Below are positions 35,890-46,129 of a DNA stretch of 64,000 nt, piece after piece. A program made the position numbers and the translations under genes. The DNA comes from Romanomermis culicivorax (taxonomy: Eukaryota; Nematoda; Enoplea; Mermithida; Mermithidae): NCBI GenBank assembly GCA_963922205.1, contig CAWUHX010000255.1, positions 186,001 to 250,000 on the forward strand. Reading direction: 5' to 3'. Within the stretch, counting starts at the first letter, position 1. The number at the start of each line of letters is the position of its first letter. Under the pieces are notes generated by a model that did no database searches, was not told the origin of the DNA, and worked only from the letters and a program-made list of their open reading frames with translations.

Positions 35890-36935
35890 TGCTCTTTGAC
35901 GTCAGCAACAACAACGTTGCGGGTTGTTGTTGTGTGGTTCAGCCTCACGGATGCAACCACTGACGTCTGCAACAGCCGCTTCACTTGCTGTTGCTTTAAG
36001 GAGTGGGTAGCCCTCCGGGTTCTACTTCTGACGTCAGCAATGGTGACATTATGTGTTGTCGTCTAAGTTAATACTCCTGCAGTACTGACTCCTGACGTCT
36101 GCAACAACTGAAGCTAACGTTGTTGCAACAGGTTCCACTGGTTCCCTGCACCCCATCTGTGACGTCAGCAATGGTGACGCACCGTGTCACTATTCAAAGA
36201 TGTGCAGGTCTTACGGGTGCCACATCTGACGTCTGCAACAACTGCATCTCATATCATTGACTTAAGGTATTAGACCCTCAGTTCCACCTTTTGACCTCAG
36301 CAATGGCACCATCATGTGTTGCTGTATACCAATAGTTGGCTTCAGGGCGCTATTGCTGACGTCAGCAATGACAATGTATCATGTTCTTGCAGCAGGAATT
36401 GAGGTTACATGATCCTATTTCTGACGTCCGCAACGGTAACATTACATGCTACTGCAGGGGTTTTGCTGGCCTTAGGCACTCACCCCTGGCGTCTGCAACT
36501 GCGACATGATACTTGAATACTCTTATCCCAGGCACCTGCAGTCAGCACCAAGGTCTTGTGTTGGTTCATACCCCCTACTTTTTGACGTCAGCACCAGGTT
36601 ACTGTCGGTCCTATGAGTATTCCACTTGAGTTGTAGGTGGTTGCTGGCGCATGGTCCTATCACCTACCTCTCTTGTCAAAGGGTTCGTGTGTGTCTGGGA
36701 CTGATGCCTGGGAAACATCAGTCCACATACATGCACTACCTGAGATGCTCTCTAGTCCGTGTACTGATCAGGTTGTCCGCCCGGGTAGTGGCACTGTTGA
36801 TCAGTACGTGGCTGCTTCCAAGCTTTAACTGCAGGTTTGAACGAGTTACACTCGGCCTCAGCTGGGTTGGTTGTTTGACTCATGTAAGCAGCAGGCATTT
36901 GCAATCGGTACTGCCTGTGTCTGACGTCTGCAAGG
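35890..36935 (+). repeat. Leader array 2: ~65-bp repeats with a CRE-like TGACGTC core
   Basis: TGACGTCAGCAA or TGACGTCTGCAA, or close variants, start at about 35897, 35961, 36029, 36093, 36160, 36227, 36292, 36357, 36422, 36487, 36583 and 36922. For ten units the spacing is 64-68 bp. The first six alternate CAG and CTG after the core, so the true unit may be ~130 bp. TGACGTCA is the known CREB/ATF site. The array could be an internal enhancer or an RNA feature. No ORF runs through it. Confidence 0.85.
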
Positions 36936-38397
36936 GTTCAGCAGCCTTCTTGTAAATTTCTTATCTATATTCACTCATTCTCTTTCATCTTATCGAGCTG
37001 TCATACATAGATCTTCTTTAGTGTCCCCGCCCTAGTGGTTCCCAAGGGACCACGGCACAGCCTCTGGTTGGGCCTAGAGTGTATAGGAGCCCCTGTCATA
37101 TTTCATTCAGTTGAACGCCTTCGTTAACTGGCTTAACGATGCCCGCGCTAGAGTCACCACTGACCCAGAGTCCGCCTCCGCGGTCCACCCCTGTTAGTCA
37201 TGTAATGTAATAGGCATTATTGAGTCCGCCTCAGCGAAGGTATTGAGTACGCCTCAATACATAACTGGGTCCGCCTCAGTTATTTACACTCAATAATTCA
37301 CCCAGGGACACTTTGTACCCGTGATCCCTTAGATGTTTTCGGGTGTGCCCTCAAAACATCCAGAGTAATTCATCGTAACTGACTGAGTGTGTCAGAATAG
37401 CACCCTTGGTACCCGTGCTCTCTCTCTCTCTTCCACTGTGTGACCTGCGAGCCTCATTACATCTCAGTGATCAGCAACCCGGCCACCAGCTGTATATAAT
37501 ACTCCTGGAGAGTGTCCGTTCTGTTCGGGATGCAGGCTCCCATTTCGGACACGGCTGTAAGTTACTTGCGAATGTCGTCCAACATGGAACCTCTGTATAG
37601 TCCATCACACTGTACAGAGATCGCAATCACTCCTGGCGAGTGAGGCCTGTTGCATAACTGCGCGACCCCTTTGCGTAACTGGGTTTGTAAATTAGTTTTG
37701 TCCCTATTTATTGCTCCCTTTTAAGTTCACTTTCAGTTGCCCACATCCTTTTCACTTTATGCCACTTTATGTGCTACTCCTGGTGAGTAGGATCTTGCCG
37801 GCTACGAGTCCGCCTCGCCCCAAGGTTTGTAAACTAGTACAAACGGTCGAACCTCCAGGAAAAACCCCTCCTGAGCGGGTTCATCCGTCATCTTATTTCT
37901 CGGCAGGAAAACCGCCTTTTCTCTCCTCTTATATCTATTCTTCGGTCCTTTTCGGCTATTCTAATTGCTGGGTCCAGGCCCCAACTCTACATCCTTTTGG
38001 TCGGGATCGATTCCCCCATATCTCAAGGCCATGCCTATATCCATCACGGGCGACCAGATAAATTCCCTTCTGCATCACCCTGGTGTACCCTGATCTTGCA
38101 TCTTACAATCCTATTCCCATTCTAGCTCCATTTTCGTGGTCGCTAGTCTTAAACTAAATCAAGTTTACGTCACAAACGCCATCGCGCAGGCGTTTTTCGA
38201 ATTCACGCGCTCTTTCGCCGCGAATTCAAAAGTAGTACTCACTTCCACTTTACACAATAGAGACACCTCGTCGTTCCTGCCGTCTCAGTACCCAGCCTGT
38301 ACAGACCAGTGAGCCGCTCTCTATTCAATTTGACTTGATTGCTTCATGGGCAAGAACATCTGTTCTAACCACCTTATGGGAGAACGAACCCTCGGAC
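36936..38397 (+). other. Remaining gag leader, no ORF
   Basis: GC-richer non-coding leader with short repeats such as GAGTCCGCCTCAGCG and its variants (about 37,165-37,255). Possible acceptors before gag include the pyrimidine-rich CTAATTGCTGGGTCCAG near 37,965. No supportable protein. Confidence 0.5.
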
Positions 38398-40956
38398 ATG
38401 AAGTCGGAAACTGATCTCCCTTCACAGATCGAGAACAAGGTCCAGGCAGCATTCGAGAATGCTCTTGGGCCACTCAACCAAAAGTTAGAGGCCATGAATG
38501 GTCGGAGGCACCCTCCCATGCCCAGCTTTATGGCCCCTCCAACCTTCTCCGGTGCTTTTGGTGAGCCTATCACAGATTTTATGTCGCATCTTGCTCGTTT
38601 CTTTACACTCCAGGGTGTAAGCGAAATGGATCATGCGTATAAAATCGCCTTTCTGGAGTCATGCCTTACGGGTCCTGCTCTTGCCTCCTACCGGGACTTT
38701 AGCAGCAGCACTCCAATACCTACCCGCTACGAAGAGTTTACGGCTTTTCTACCGAGAGATTTTCCGGTAGGGCACAACTCTGATCTGCATCAGCAGCTGA
38801 TCCAAGATCGCCTGCAGAAGCCGACAGAGTCCGCAATAGTCTACCTTGAGCACCTCAAGAGACTATCCAGGGTAGCATATCCAGATCTCGCAACGGATGT
38901 CAGAGATTCTATCATCAAACCTATCTTTCTGCGAGGATTGAAACCGGTCCTCCGAGATAGTATCAAGTTTAGGGAGTTTACGATTCTTGAAGAGACACTC
39001 AAGACAGCCTGTTACGCAGAATCCCAAATCTTTCGGGACGAGATTCGGTACACTGCACCATCTAACGCCATTTTCTCTTCAGAACCTAAACACGCCAGAT
39101 ATAATCCCGAAATGCCTAACAGAAGCGCTAACGGTCGTCAGAGCAACGCTCAAACGTCGTCATCGTCCGCCGATGAGGTTCGCCGCTTGAAACAGGAAAT
39201 GGCCAGGCTAACGGCCCACGTAGCTTACGGCCCAGCAACGTGCACCAGCGCCAATCCAACAGACGCCGCCTCCACAGCCGTCGACACCAAATCAGTCTGC
39301 CGGGCGATGCTCGTCCGGAGCACACCTTCAAATGTGCTCCTTCCACGGACTGTGTACACATAGCGAAGCCGACTGCCGGGCCCAGCGTCCCACCGGTGCC
39401 GCTCCCGGTAACAACACCGCTAACGGTGGTTGCTGTTATTTTTGCGGTACACGTGCCCACCCCACGGACCGATGTGATAGGCCATGCCCTCATTGTCGTC
39501 AAGTGCGAGTGCACCGATCAACTGCCTGTCCGCAGCGCAATCCGGCAAACACGGGTGAGAATGACTACCAAAATACTGGTTATTCTTCCCAGGGGACAAA
39601 TGTGTATCATCAGAGAAATGGTTATCACCCTCCTAACGGGATGGGGAACCAATATCGGCAGCCCATACGTCGCAATAACGCCGTTGGGGCTACCGATGGC
39701 CCTCCTCATCCAGATCCTCTTGATCTGGATGATGAGGCACTTGCTGAACACCTGACAGATCCTTCACAACAGTGTCATCCTGTCTGGGTAATCAGTATTG
39801 GATTTTCAGTGGTCCAAGCAGCTCAGGTACCCGTACCGATAAATGTATCGGACATACCGCTGCCACCACCACCAAGGTATGCAATGCCGGTCACCATGGA
39901 CCCCTCGACGACACCGCAGTTTGTTGGCCACGCTAACATCCTAGCATCGTATTGCATCCCCAAAACCACGACTGTCGAGTCAGCTCCAGCCACGAATACG
40001 ACATCTCCGGTGCCACCGGCCCGCATGGTCCCTCCAGGACCACCGCCTTCGATCCCCACGGATTCGGCCATGGAAGTCCTCGACCAGGTCGAGCCCATGA
40101 ATTTGTCAGGTATACTACCTTCTTCTTCAGGTGATCCTAGAGTAGGAACCAGAAATCTATCTCAGTCTACGACTCTATCGATTTCTTGTTCACAGCACCA
40201 TCGCCCGTCCAAGACGCGATGTTGGCCATCTGGTCAGTTGACCTGGCCAAGAAATACCCGCATTTGCCGTGGACTCTGCTCAACGAGCCGTCGCATGTCG
40301 AAGCGCTCACGGCCGCCAACGTGGTGCTCGCGGCACCTGTATCAATGCGACTCTTACGACCCGACGTCGCCCGACGGGCACTCGAGTTCATTGCCAATGG
40401 GACTATCACAATCTCGCCCGTCGAGAAGTTCTTATTGGATGGGGAGCCATCCTCGCCTTCGGTCGATGCCGTTCGCCGAGCAGTCCAACAGGCCAGTCGG
40501 ATCCTCCTGCCTGCTGTAGCCGCTACATCACCGACAGCAGCGCCACCTGTTGCCGCTACACCGCCAACAGAAATGGACATTACTGCTTCCTCGCCTCCGG
40601 CCAAGGAACCCGCAAATGATCCTACACCGCCGGCAACAGCCCAAACCACACCATCGGCACCAGCCCAAAATACATCGTCGGCAGCAGCCCAAACCAAATC
40701 GCCGGCGCCAGCCAAAGAGACATCTCCGACCACTGCGACCAAGTCGCCGGTCGTCGAACACATGGCCGTCGACGAGATCTTACGTCTGGTTAACGAAGAT
40801 GTCAGCATTGTTGAGGAATCACCGTTCCCAATGGCAGTCGCCCCACAGTCGCCAAAAGTCGGTATCCTCCGGGAAATCCACCCGTGTGGTGGGTTGGTCC
40901 TTGATTTCCCCGGTCAGGAACCCATCTCGTCTGACAGCGACGAAGAAGAAATCTGA
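38398..40956 (+). CDS. gag: Gag polyprotein, with two frame changes in this copy
   Basis: The capsid-like N-terminal part runs from ATG 38398: [30 protein letters not shown] and [15 protein letters not shown] are typical of Ty3/gypsy Gag. Around 39224-39245 the coding frame moves by +1. The new frame has a Cys/His cluster ([14 protein letters not shown]) and a [29 protein letters not shown] zinc region, then Pro-rich sequence. Between about 40133 and 40165 the frame returns and codes a C-terminal module ([19 protein letters not shown]) with Ala/Pro/Thr repeats, ending in DSDEEEI. The shifts could be mutations or, less likely, programmed. The TGA at 40954 lies 28 bp before the env-like ATG. 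Confidence 0.85.
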
Positions 40957-40984
40957 CACTGCCCCTCAGGCCAGATTTGTGAAA

Positions 40985-43537
40985 ATGTGTGAACACTTAC
41001 AAACCACGTTTGTACAGTTGTCTTTGATAATAAAATTGACCATAGTAACATCACTGTTTCTAGGGGTGAGTTTGTCAGCACCGGCGTCTCAGTATCAATT
41101 TTGTGGTCTCTCAAGAAGCGGACATCCACTTGAGTTACCCCAACGTGTAGAGTGTAAACCACCGCAATCTTCATGGAGCCCGCAGCGCATGAATGTTACG
41201 ATGTATGTCCCTAGCTCAGACCCGATTACAACCACAGCGTGGAAATGCACATTGCGCACCCGCAAAGTCTGCACCAACACTGGTTTCTTCGGCTCTAGGG
41301 GCATTACTGCAGACGTCATAACCACTCAGCACTTAGCGCCTGCGGCCTGCACGCTAGCACATCGCACTAAGATGTTTGGCTCACAAAAACTTGTCGGCAT
41401 TCACCCTGGCTTTTATAGCACAAACCAAACATTGGAAGTGATGTACGAATGGTGCTGCAGCGACGTCTGCAAGACAGTGACTAACCTCTTCATCGAGGAG
41501 GGACAAGTCGCTTCGTGGGACGGCACTACGGCCCTAAGCACCTTAGGCGATGTAGGTGGATGCAGTCCCACTGCAGGTCAGTGCACTACTCTAGACGGGG
41601 TCATTGTCTGGCCTGCACAAAACTTCACGGCGTGGTGTCATTATCACCCCAAGGGAAATTACACTGCGTCCATGTCAGGGAACCACGTCATCATCGATGA
41701 TCTACAGGTTGCCCTCAAGATCCCGGGAAACTCCCGCGTCTTCCAACTGTGCCCAGAACTACGTTCCACCACAGTCCGGACGGATCAGGGTCTTCTCCTA
41801 CGCATCCACGGGAGATACAATTTGACCCAAAACTTGTTCAAGATGGCAAAGGACACACGTCCCGATCCTGTCAATGCCAAATTGAACAACCTGGCTCAGC
41901 AGATCAAGGAGTCGGAAATTAACGGTTTCCGGTTCACATGGCTTGAGCTCTGCCCTCACGCTCAACGCTATCTTGATCTGACTTGGCAGTTGCTTCGCTT
42001 CGACCCTACCTTGGGTGCCCGGGCATTCCTCCAGAGGAATGACCTGACAGCGGAATTCACAGGCGATGCACTGACAATATGGCCGTGTCAGAAGGTCAAC
42101 GCCACCTACGTTTACCACTCGTACCGGGTGAGAAACGTTTGCTACAAGTACTTACCTGTACAGGTCAGCGGCACCATCTATTTTGCCACCCCCGGTGGTC
42201 CAGATCTCATTAAATCTAGCCCAATCGTGCCGTGTCATCACCACTTTACAGGGATTTTCCGAAATCGCTCGGGCTGGTTTACTGAGTCTGGCGCGGTCCA
42301 TGTGAGCCACATCCCACTGGAACTCTTCTGGAAGCAGCATTTCAACATCACTCACTTTGAGGCACCGGCGCTCTTCCATGACCAGTTGGCGATGACCCCT
42401 TCAAACTTTGCCTTCTTTAAACAGTACGTTTACAAGACTGAGCAAATTGAAGCGGTACTCAACCAGCTGGTAAACTTTACCGCTGGTCTATCCCTGCAAC
42501 CAGACGCCATCTACCAGGCTTTTGCAGGGGTAGAAACCGACATCAAGGCCTCTCTGGAAGGTGTCGGTCTGGCAGCAAACCATGTTATTACAGGTCAACA
42601 ACACACCCTCGCCCAGGGCTTGCATGCTGTCCTGAGCGGGCCGGTCCAGTTGATCTTTAACATCCTAATTACCCTGACGGTGCTGATCGGTGTCGGATAC
42701 CTTGCCTATCTTGGTGTATCTTATTATCTCAGCTACCGTCTGCGGAACAAACAGGTCCGGTTTGTTCGCCGTTTCTCCCCGTTGGGTCTTTACCGCAAAG
42801 TCCAACGCTGGATTGGTTTTCACTACGTGCAAAACGATGTGCCCTCCCAGCTTGACCGAATCACACCGTGTTTCGTCGTGCTGCTGGATGCCAAGGAAAC
42901 TCCTGCTTTCCTTGATACGGGTTGCCCCCGCACTATCATTAGCCAACATCTTCATAAGGCCTTGGCTAAAGAAAGTCCGAAGGCGGTCATGGCGTTCCAG
43001 CAACATCACGACTTTAACCCATTGATGAGCATCAATGGTAAAGCCGTTCATACCATCCTTTCCGGACCATATGAAATCATGTTGCCCGGAAACCGCCAGC
43101 CGAACACACGGATCCATATACATCTCCATGTGTGCAAGACTACGTCTCCCTTCTGGGCACCTGTTGACCTTATACTCAGACTGGACTTCTTAGAACAGTT
43201 CAAGAACATTATGTTTGACTACCAACGTAATGTTTGTCGGCTGGACGCGGTAGAATTACCCCTCCTGCTGACCACGCCAGAGATTGACCAGATCGACCCC
43301 TGGTGGGAGAACACCCATGCTCTCTCAAGAAACTCACACAGGTCAGGATCACGATCGCGGTCCAGGGCTTTGTCCATCTCTCGGCCACACTCACGGGCTT
43401 CCTCAGTTGCCTCATCACGTGGGTCAACCAGGGGATACCGGACTTCCTCCAGACGGGCAAGTCGTCATTCGTCGACCTTGCCCTCGACCTCCGCCTGGAA
43501 ACTCTCCAGTTACGCTAGAGAAAGGCCGATTCCGTGA
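40985..43537 (+). CDS. env: Envelope-like glycoprotein fused to a retropepsin-like domain and RS-rich tail
   Basis: 850 codons from ATG 40985. Residues ~12-30 are hydrophobic and act as a likely signal peptide (cleavage near SLSAPASQ). A ~520-residue ectodomain has many cysteines (EWCCSDVC, CSPTAGQC) and about ten N-glycosylation sites. A membrane segment, FNILITLTVLIGVGYLAYLG, at about 42658-42717 is followed by a basic cytoplasmic start. In the same frame comes a retropepsin-like domain: FLDTGCPRTII (catalytic Asp codon at 42914) and LILRLDFLEQF near 43170. The end is rich in Ser/Arg (SGSRSRSRALS). The ectodomain family is not certain; class II-type envelope glycoproteins are known from other nematode retroelements, but I cannot assign this one. 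A separate gag-env order and a protease on the env tail are both unusual. No break is seen in this ORF. Confidence 0.8.
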   Translation: MCEHLQTTFVQLSLIIKLTIVTSLFLGVSLSAPASQYQFCGLSRSGHPLELPQRVECKPPQSSWSPQRMNVTMYVPSSDPITTTAWKCTLRTRKVCTNTGFFGSRGITADVITTQHLAPAACTLAHRTKMFGSQKLVGIHPGFYSTNQTLEVMYEWCCSDVCKTVTNLFIEEGQVASWDGTTALSTLGDVGGCSPTAGQCTTLDGVIVWPAQNFTAWCHYHPKGNYTASMSGNHVIIDDLQVALKIPGNSRVFQLCPELRSTTVRTDQGLLLRIHGRYNLTQNLFKMAKDTRPDPVNAKLNNLAQQIKESEINGFRFTWLELCPHAQRYLDLTWQLLRFDPTLGARAFLQRNDLTAEFTGDALTIWPCQKVNATYVYHSYRVRNVCYKYLPVQVSGTIYFATPGGPDLIKSSPIVPCHHHFTGIFRNRSGWFTESGAVHVSHIPLELFWKQHFNITHFEAPALFHDQLAMTPSNFAFFKQYVYKTEQIEAVLNQLVNFTAGLSLQPDAIYQAFAGVETDIKASLEGVGLAANHVITGQQHTLAQGLHAVLSGPVQLIFNILITLTVLIGVGYLAYLGVSYYLSYRLRNKQVRFVRRFSPLGLYRKVQRWIGFHYVQNDVPSQLDRITPCFVVLLDAKETPAFLDTGCPRTIISQHLHKALAKESPKAVMAFQQHHDFNPLMSINGKAVHTILSGPYEIMLPGNRQPNTRIHIHLHVCKTTSPFWAPVDLILRLDFLEQFKNIMFDYQRNVCRLDAVELPLLLTTPEIDQIDPWWENTHALSRNSHRSGSRSRSRALSISRPHSRASSVASSRGSTRGYRTSSRRASRHSSTLPSTSAWKLSSYARERPIP

Positions 43538-44489
43538 GCCAAGTGATTCAGATGCTCCGGCATCACCCGTGCCAACCGCGCCACCGCTATCAGACACCGA
43601 GATTGAATCACTAGGAGCTACTCAGAGCCCAAGGGACCACTCAGACCACATACTCAGGGTACAGGATGAGTCCACCCTTCTAAATGACCCGGAACCCTCC
43701 GTCGGATACGCTCTAGTAGGTCTGCTACATCGTATGGGACTGCCGATTCCAAAGCGGTCCAGTAAGACTAAAAACACTAGTGGTGCCACCACACCTGATT
43801 CCGGTCATGTGGTCTCTGCTTTCTACTCAAATGATATTCGGACACCCCATATCAAAGTTCTCCTCAACAACTGGGTAGAAGCAAAGGCACTGGTCGACAC
43901 AGGAGCTGTTTTCTCACTCCTGGACCACAAGTTAGCGGCCCAGCTGCCCAACTTGACACTTACACAAACCAGGGCTCGTCCTATCACAGCCAACGGGTCC
44001 CCGATCCCACTGCTAGGAGCAGCCTACATCACGGTAACAGTAGCTGATGTCTCTGAACGGATTCATGTCCAAATACAGGAGAACTGTTCAGCTGAACTGG
44101 TCCTCGGAACAAACTTCCTCGGACGGTACAATTGTGTCAGCTTGAACTGGAAGAAATCCTTCCTCCAGTTCAAGGAAAATAAAATCCCCTGTGACGGTCT
44201 CATCCACAGCCCACCTTCTGCCCGCGGCGCCTTGCCCCTGAAGGACTTGGTAATCCTGGAGCCTCGCTCCCTGACACGATTCACTGTACCCGTACCGCCA
44301 ATCTATACGAACGTACCTGAGGTGGCCTTCTTCCCAAAGCACCTCACGGGATCTCAAAGAAACGTATATTTTGCCGGGAGTGTGAGTAGCGTGACCAACA
44401 GTCACATACCACTTCAAGTAGTCAACCCGAAATACTCATTCCGTGGTTCTCTACCCGCACATGACCATCGGTCATGTGCAAATGCATAG
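43535..44489 (+). CDS. pol: Pol N-terminal part: second retropepsin (protease)
   Basis: Frame 3, open from 43284 and overlapping the env-like tail by ~250 bp. After a Pro/Ser-rich stretch, the protease signature ALVDTGAVFSLLD has its catalytic Asp codon at 43896, and a partner motif ELVLGTNFLGRY lies near 44095. It is therefore a complete-looking Ty3-type retropepsin, distinct from the DTG domain on the env ORF. The ORF stops at 44489, while RT continues in the next (+1) frame, overlapping from about 44422. Expression probably needs a frameshift from env or a spliced RNA; no signal is proven. Confidence 0.85.
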
Positions 44490-45912
44490 TGAGCCCTCAC
44501 GGGGATCACCGGTCGACTCAGACACCATCCTCGATCATCAGTGGGTCGAGGCCAATGCTGTAATCTCACCGGATATCTCCCCTCGGGACCGGGCAGCCTT
44601 ACTCGATCTGCTGGTTGCATACACCAACCTTTATGCTCTTGATGAAAAGGACACAGGTTCCACTGATCTTGTCCAGCACGAAATCAGCACAGGCGATGCC
44701 CGCCCAGTCCGCCGTTTCCCTTACCGGTCCTCACCTAAGGAAAAGGATCTCATCATGCAGGAGGTCAAGGCGCTCCAGGAGAAAGGTATTATCCGGCTGA
44801 GCAAGTCACCATGGGCTACTAATACTGTCCTGGTGCGCAAGAAAAATGGTTCTCACCGTATGTGTGTTGACTTTCGTGGTCTTAACGAGGTCACGAAAAA
44901 GGATGTCTACCCTCTCCCATGGATAGATGACATCCTTGACACACTCAAGGGTATGAAGTATTTCACTACTCTTGATCAGGCTAATGCTTATTGGTCAATC
45001 CCGATTGCCGAGGCGGATAAAGCAAAGACAGCATTCAATACGCCCATTGGACTTTACGAATTCAATTATTTGCCTTTCGGTCTGTGCAATGCACGAGGGA
45101 CATTTCAACGCCTCATGGACCTCCTCCTTACTGGAATCCAATGGCGCACGGTTCTGACCTATCTCGGCGACATTTTGGTGTTCGGGAACTCTCACACCCA
45201 AATGCTTGAGCGCCTGGCAGATGTGTTCCCCCGTCTTCGCCGGGGTGGAATGAAGCTCAGACTGAGCAAGTGCAAATTCTCACACTCAGAGGTAGAGTAC
45301 CTAGGCTATCGCATCTCACAGAGCGGCCTAGAACCTGACCAAGCCAAGCTGGCCGCCGTCTAAAACCTACCCATTCCACAAAATGCCAAAGACATCAAGT
45401 CCTTCCTAGGCCTCGTGTCTTACTACAGGCGTTTCATCCCTGGTTGTGCCCGGCTCAGCGAGCCACTCACCTAGCTCTTACGGAAGGAAACTACTTTCCA
45501 GTGGTCAAAACCTCAGCAGGAGGTGTTCGACGAACTCCGCCGCCTGCTGACCAACCCTCCTATCCTGCGCCATCCGGACTTCTCGAAATCCTTTATCCTT
45601 CAAACTGATGCAAGTATTTCGGGGATAGGAGCGGTTCTAAGCCAGTTAGACGAATTTGGATACGACCATCCTGTCACGTACGCCAGCCGAGGGTTAACAG
45701 CGGCCGAGAAAAACTATTCCATTACAGAACTGGAAACTCTCGCCGTTGTCCATTTCGTCAAGCACTTTCGGCCCTACCTCTTCCAGCACGAGGTGGTCGT
45801 TCAGACTGACCATACAGCGGTCAAAGCAGTGTTGGAGAAGCCTAACCCCTCTGCTCGGATCGCTCGATGGGGACTCGCGCTCGCCGAATTCAAACTGACA
45901 ATTCGGCCGTGA
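44422..45912 (+). pseudogene. pol: Pol: reverse transcriptase and RNase H, inactivated
   Basis: RT motifs run in order: WATNTVLVRKKNGSHRMCVD, YPLPWIDDILDTL, FTTLDQANAYWSIPI, FNYLPFGLCNA and the palm motif. The palm reads TYLGDILVF, so the first Asp of YxDD is Gly (codon GGC at 45166). The block after PFGLCNA is also altered (RGTFQ instead of PATFQ). In-frame stops: TAA 45361, TAG 45472 and TGA 45910. RNase H follows (LQTDASISGIGAVL, ITELETLAVV, VQTDHTAVKAVL) with its acidic residues kept. The gene is a broken Ty3/gypsy pol. Confidence 0.93.
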
Positions 45913-46032
45913 AAAGGTCAGTCTAATGGTAATGCTGATGCATTATCATGCCTGCCGGATCCTAACTCCCTCACTGGTCAAAGTATTGATGAAACTCCCC
46001 TTTACAGACCTGAGGGGCATGTTATGATGATC

Positions 46033-46110
46033 ACCGATGGTGTGCAGCACCTGGCGAGATCAAGAACCTTGACCGATGGTGTGCAGCACCTGGCGCGATC
46101 AAGTATTTCA
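46033..46110 (+). repeat. 39-bp tandem duplication in pol
   Basis: ACCGATGGTGTGCAGCACCT begins at 46033 and again at 46072; the two units differ by only a few bases. The length is a multiple of three. It lies between RNase H and integrase, close to where the reading frame changes from 1 to 2. Confidence 0.9.
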
Positions 46111-46129
46111 GCACCGATCACTGCTGGCG

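Noticed and set aside
40167..40808. 213-codon minus-strand ORF opposite gag
   Set aside because: Antisense shadow of the Ala/Pro/Thr-rich Gag C-terminus.
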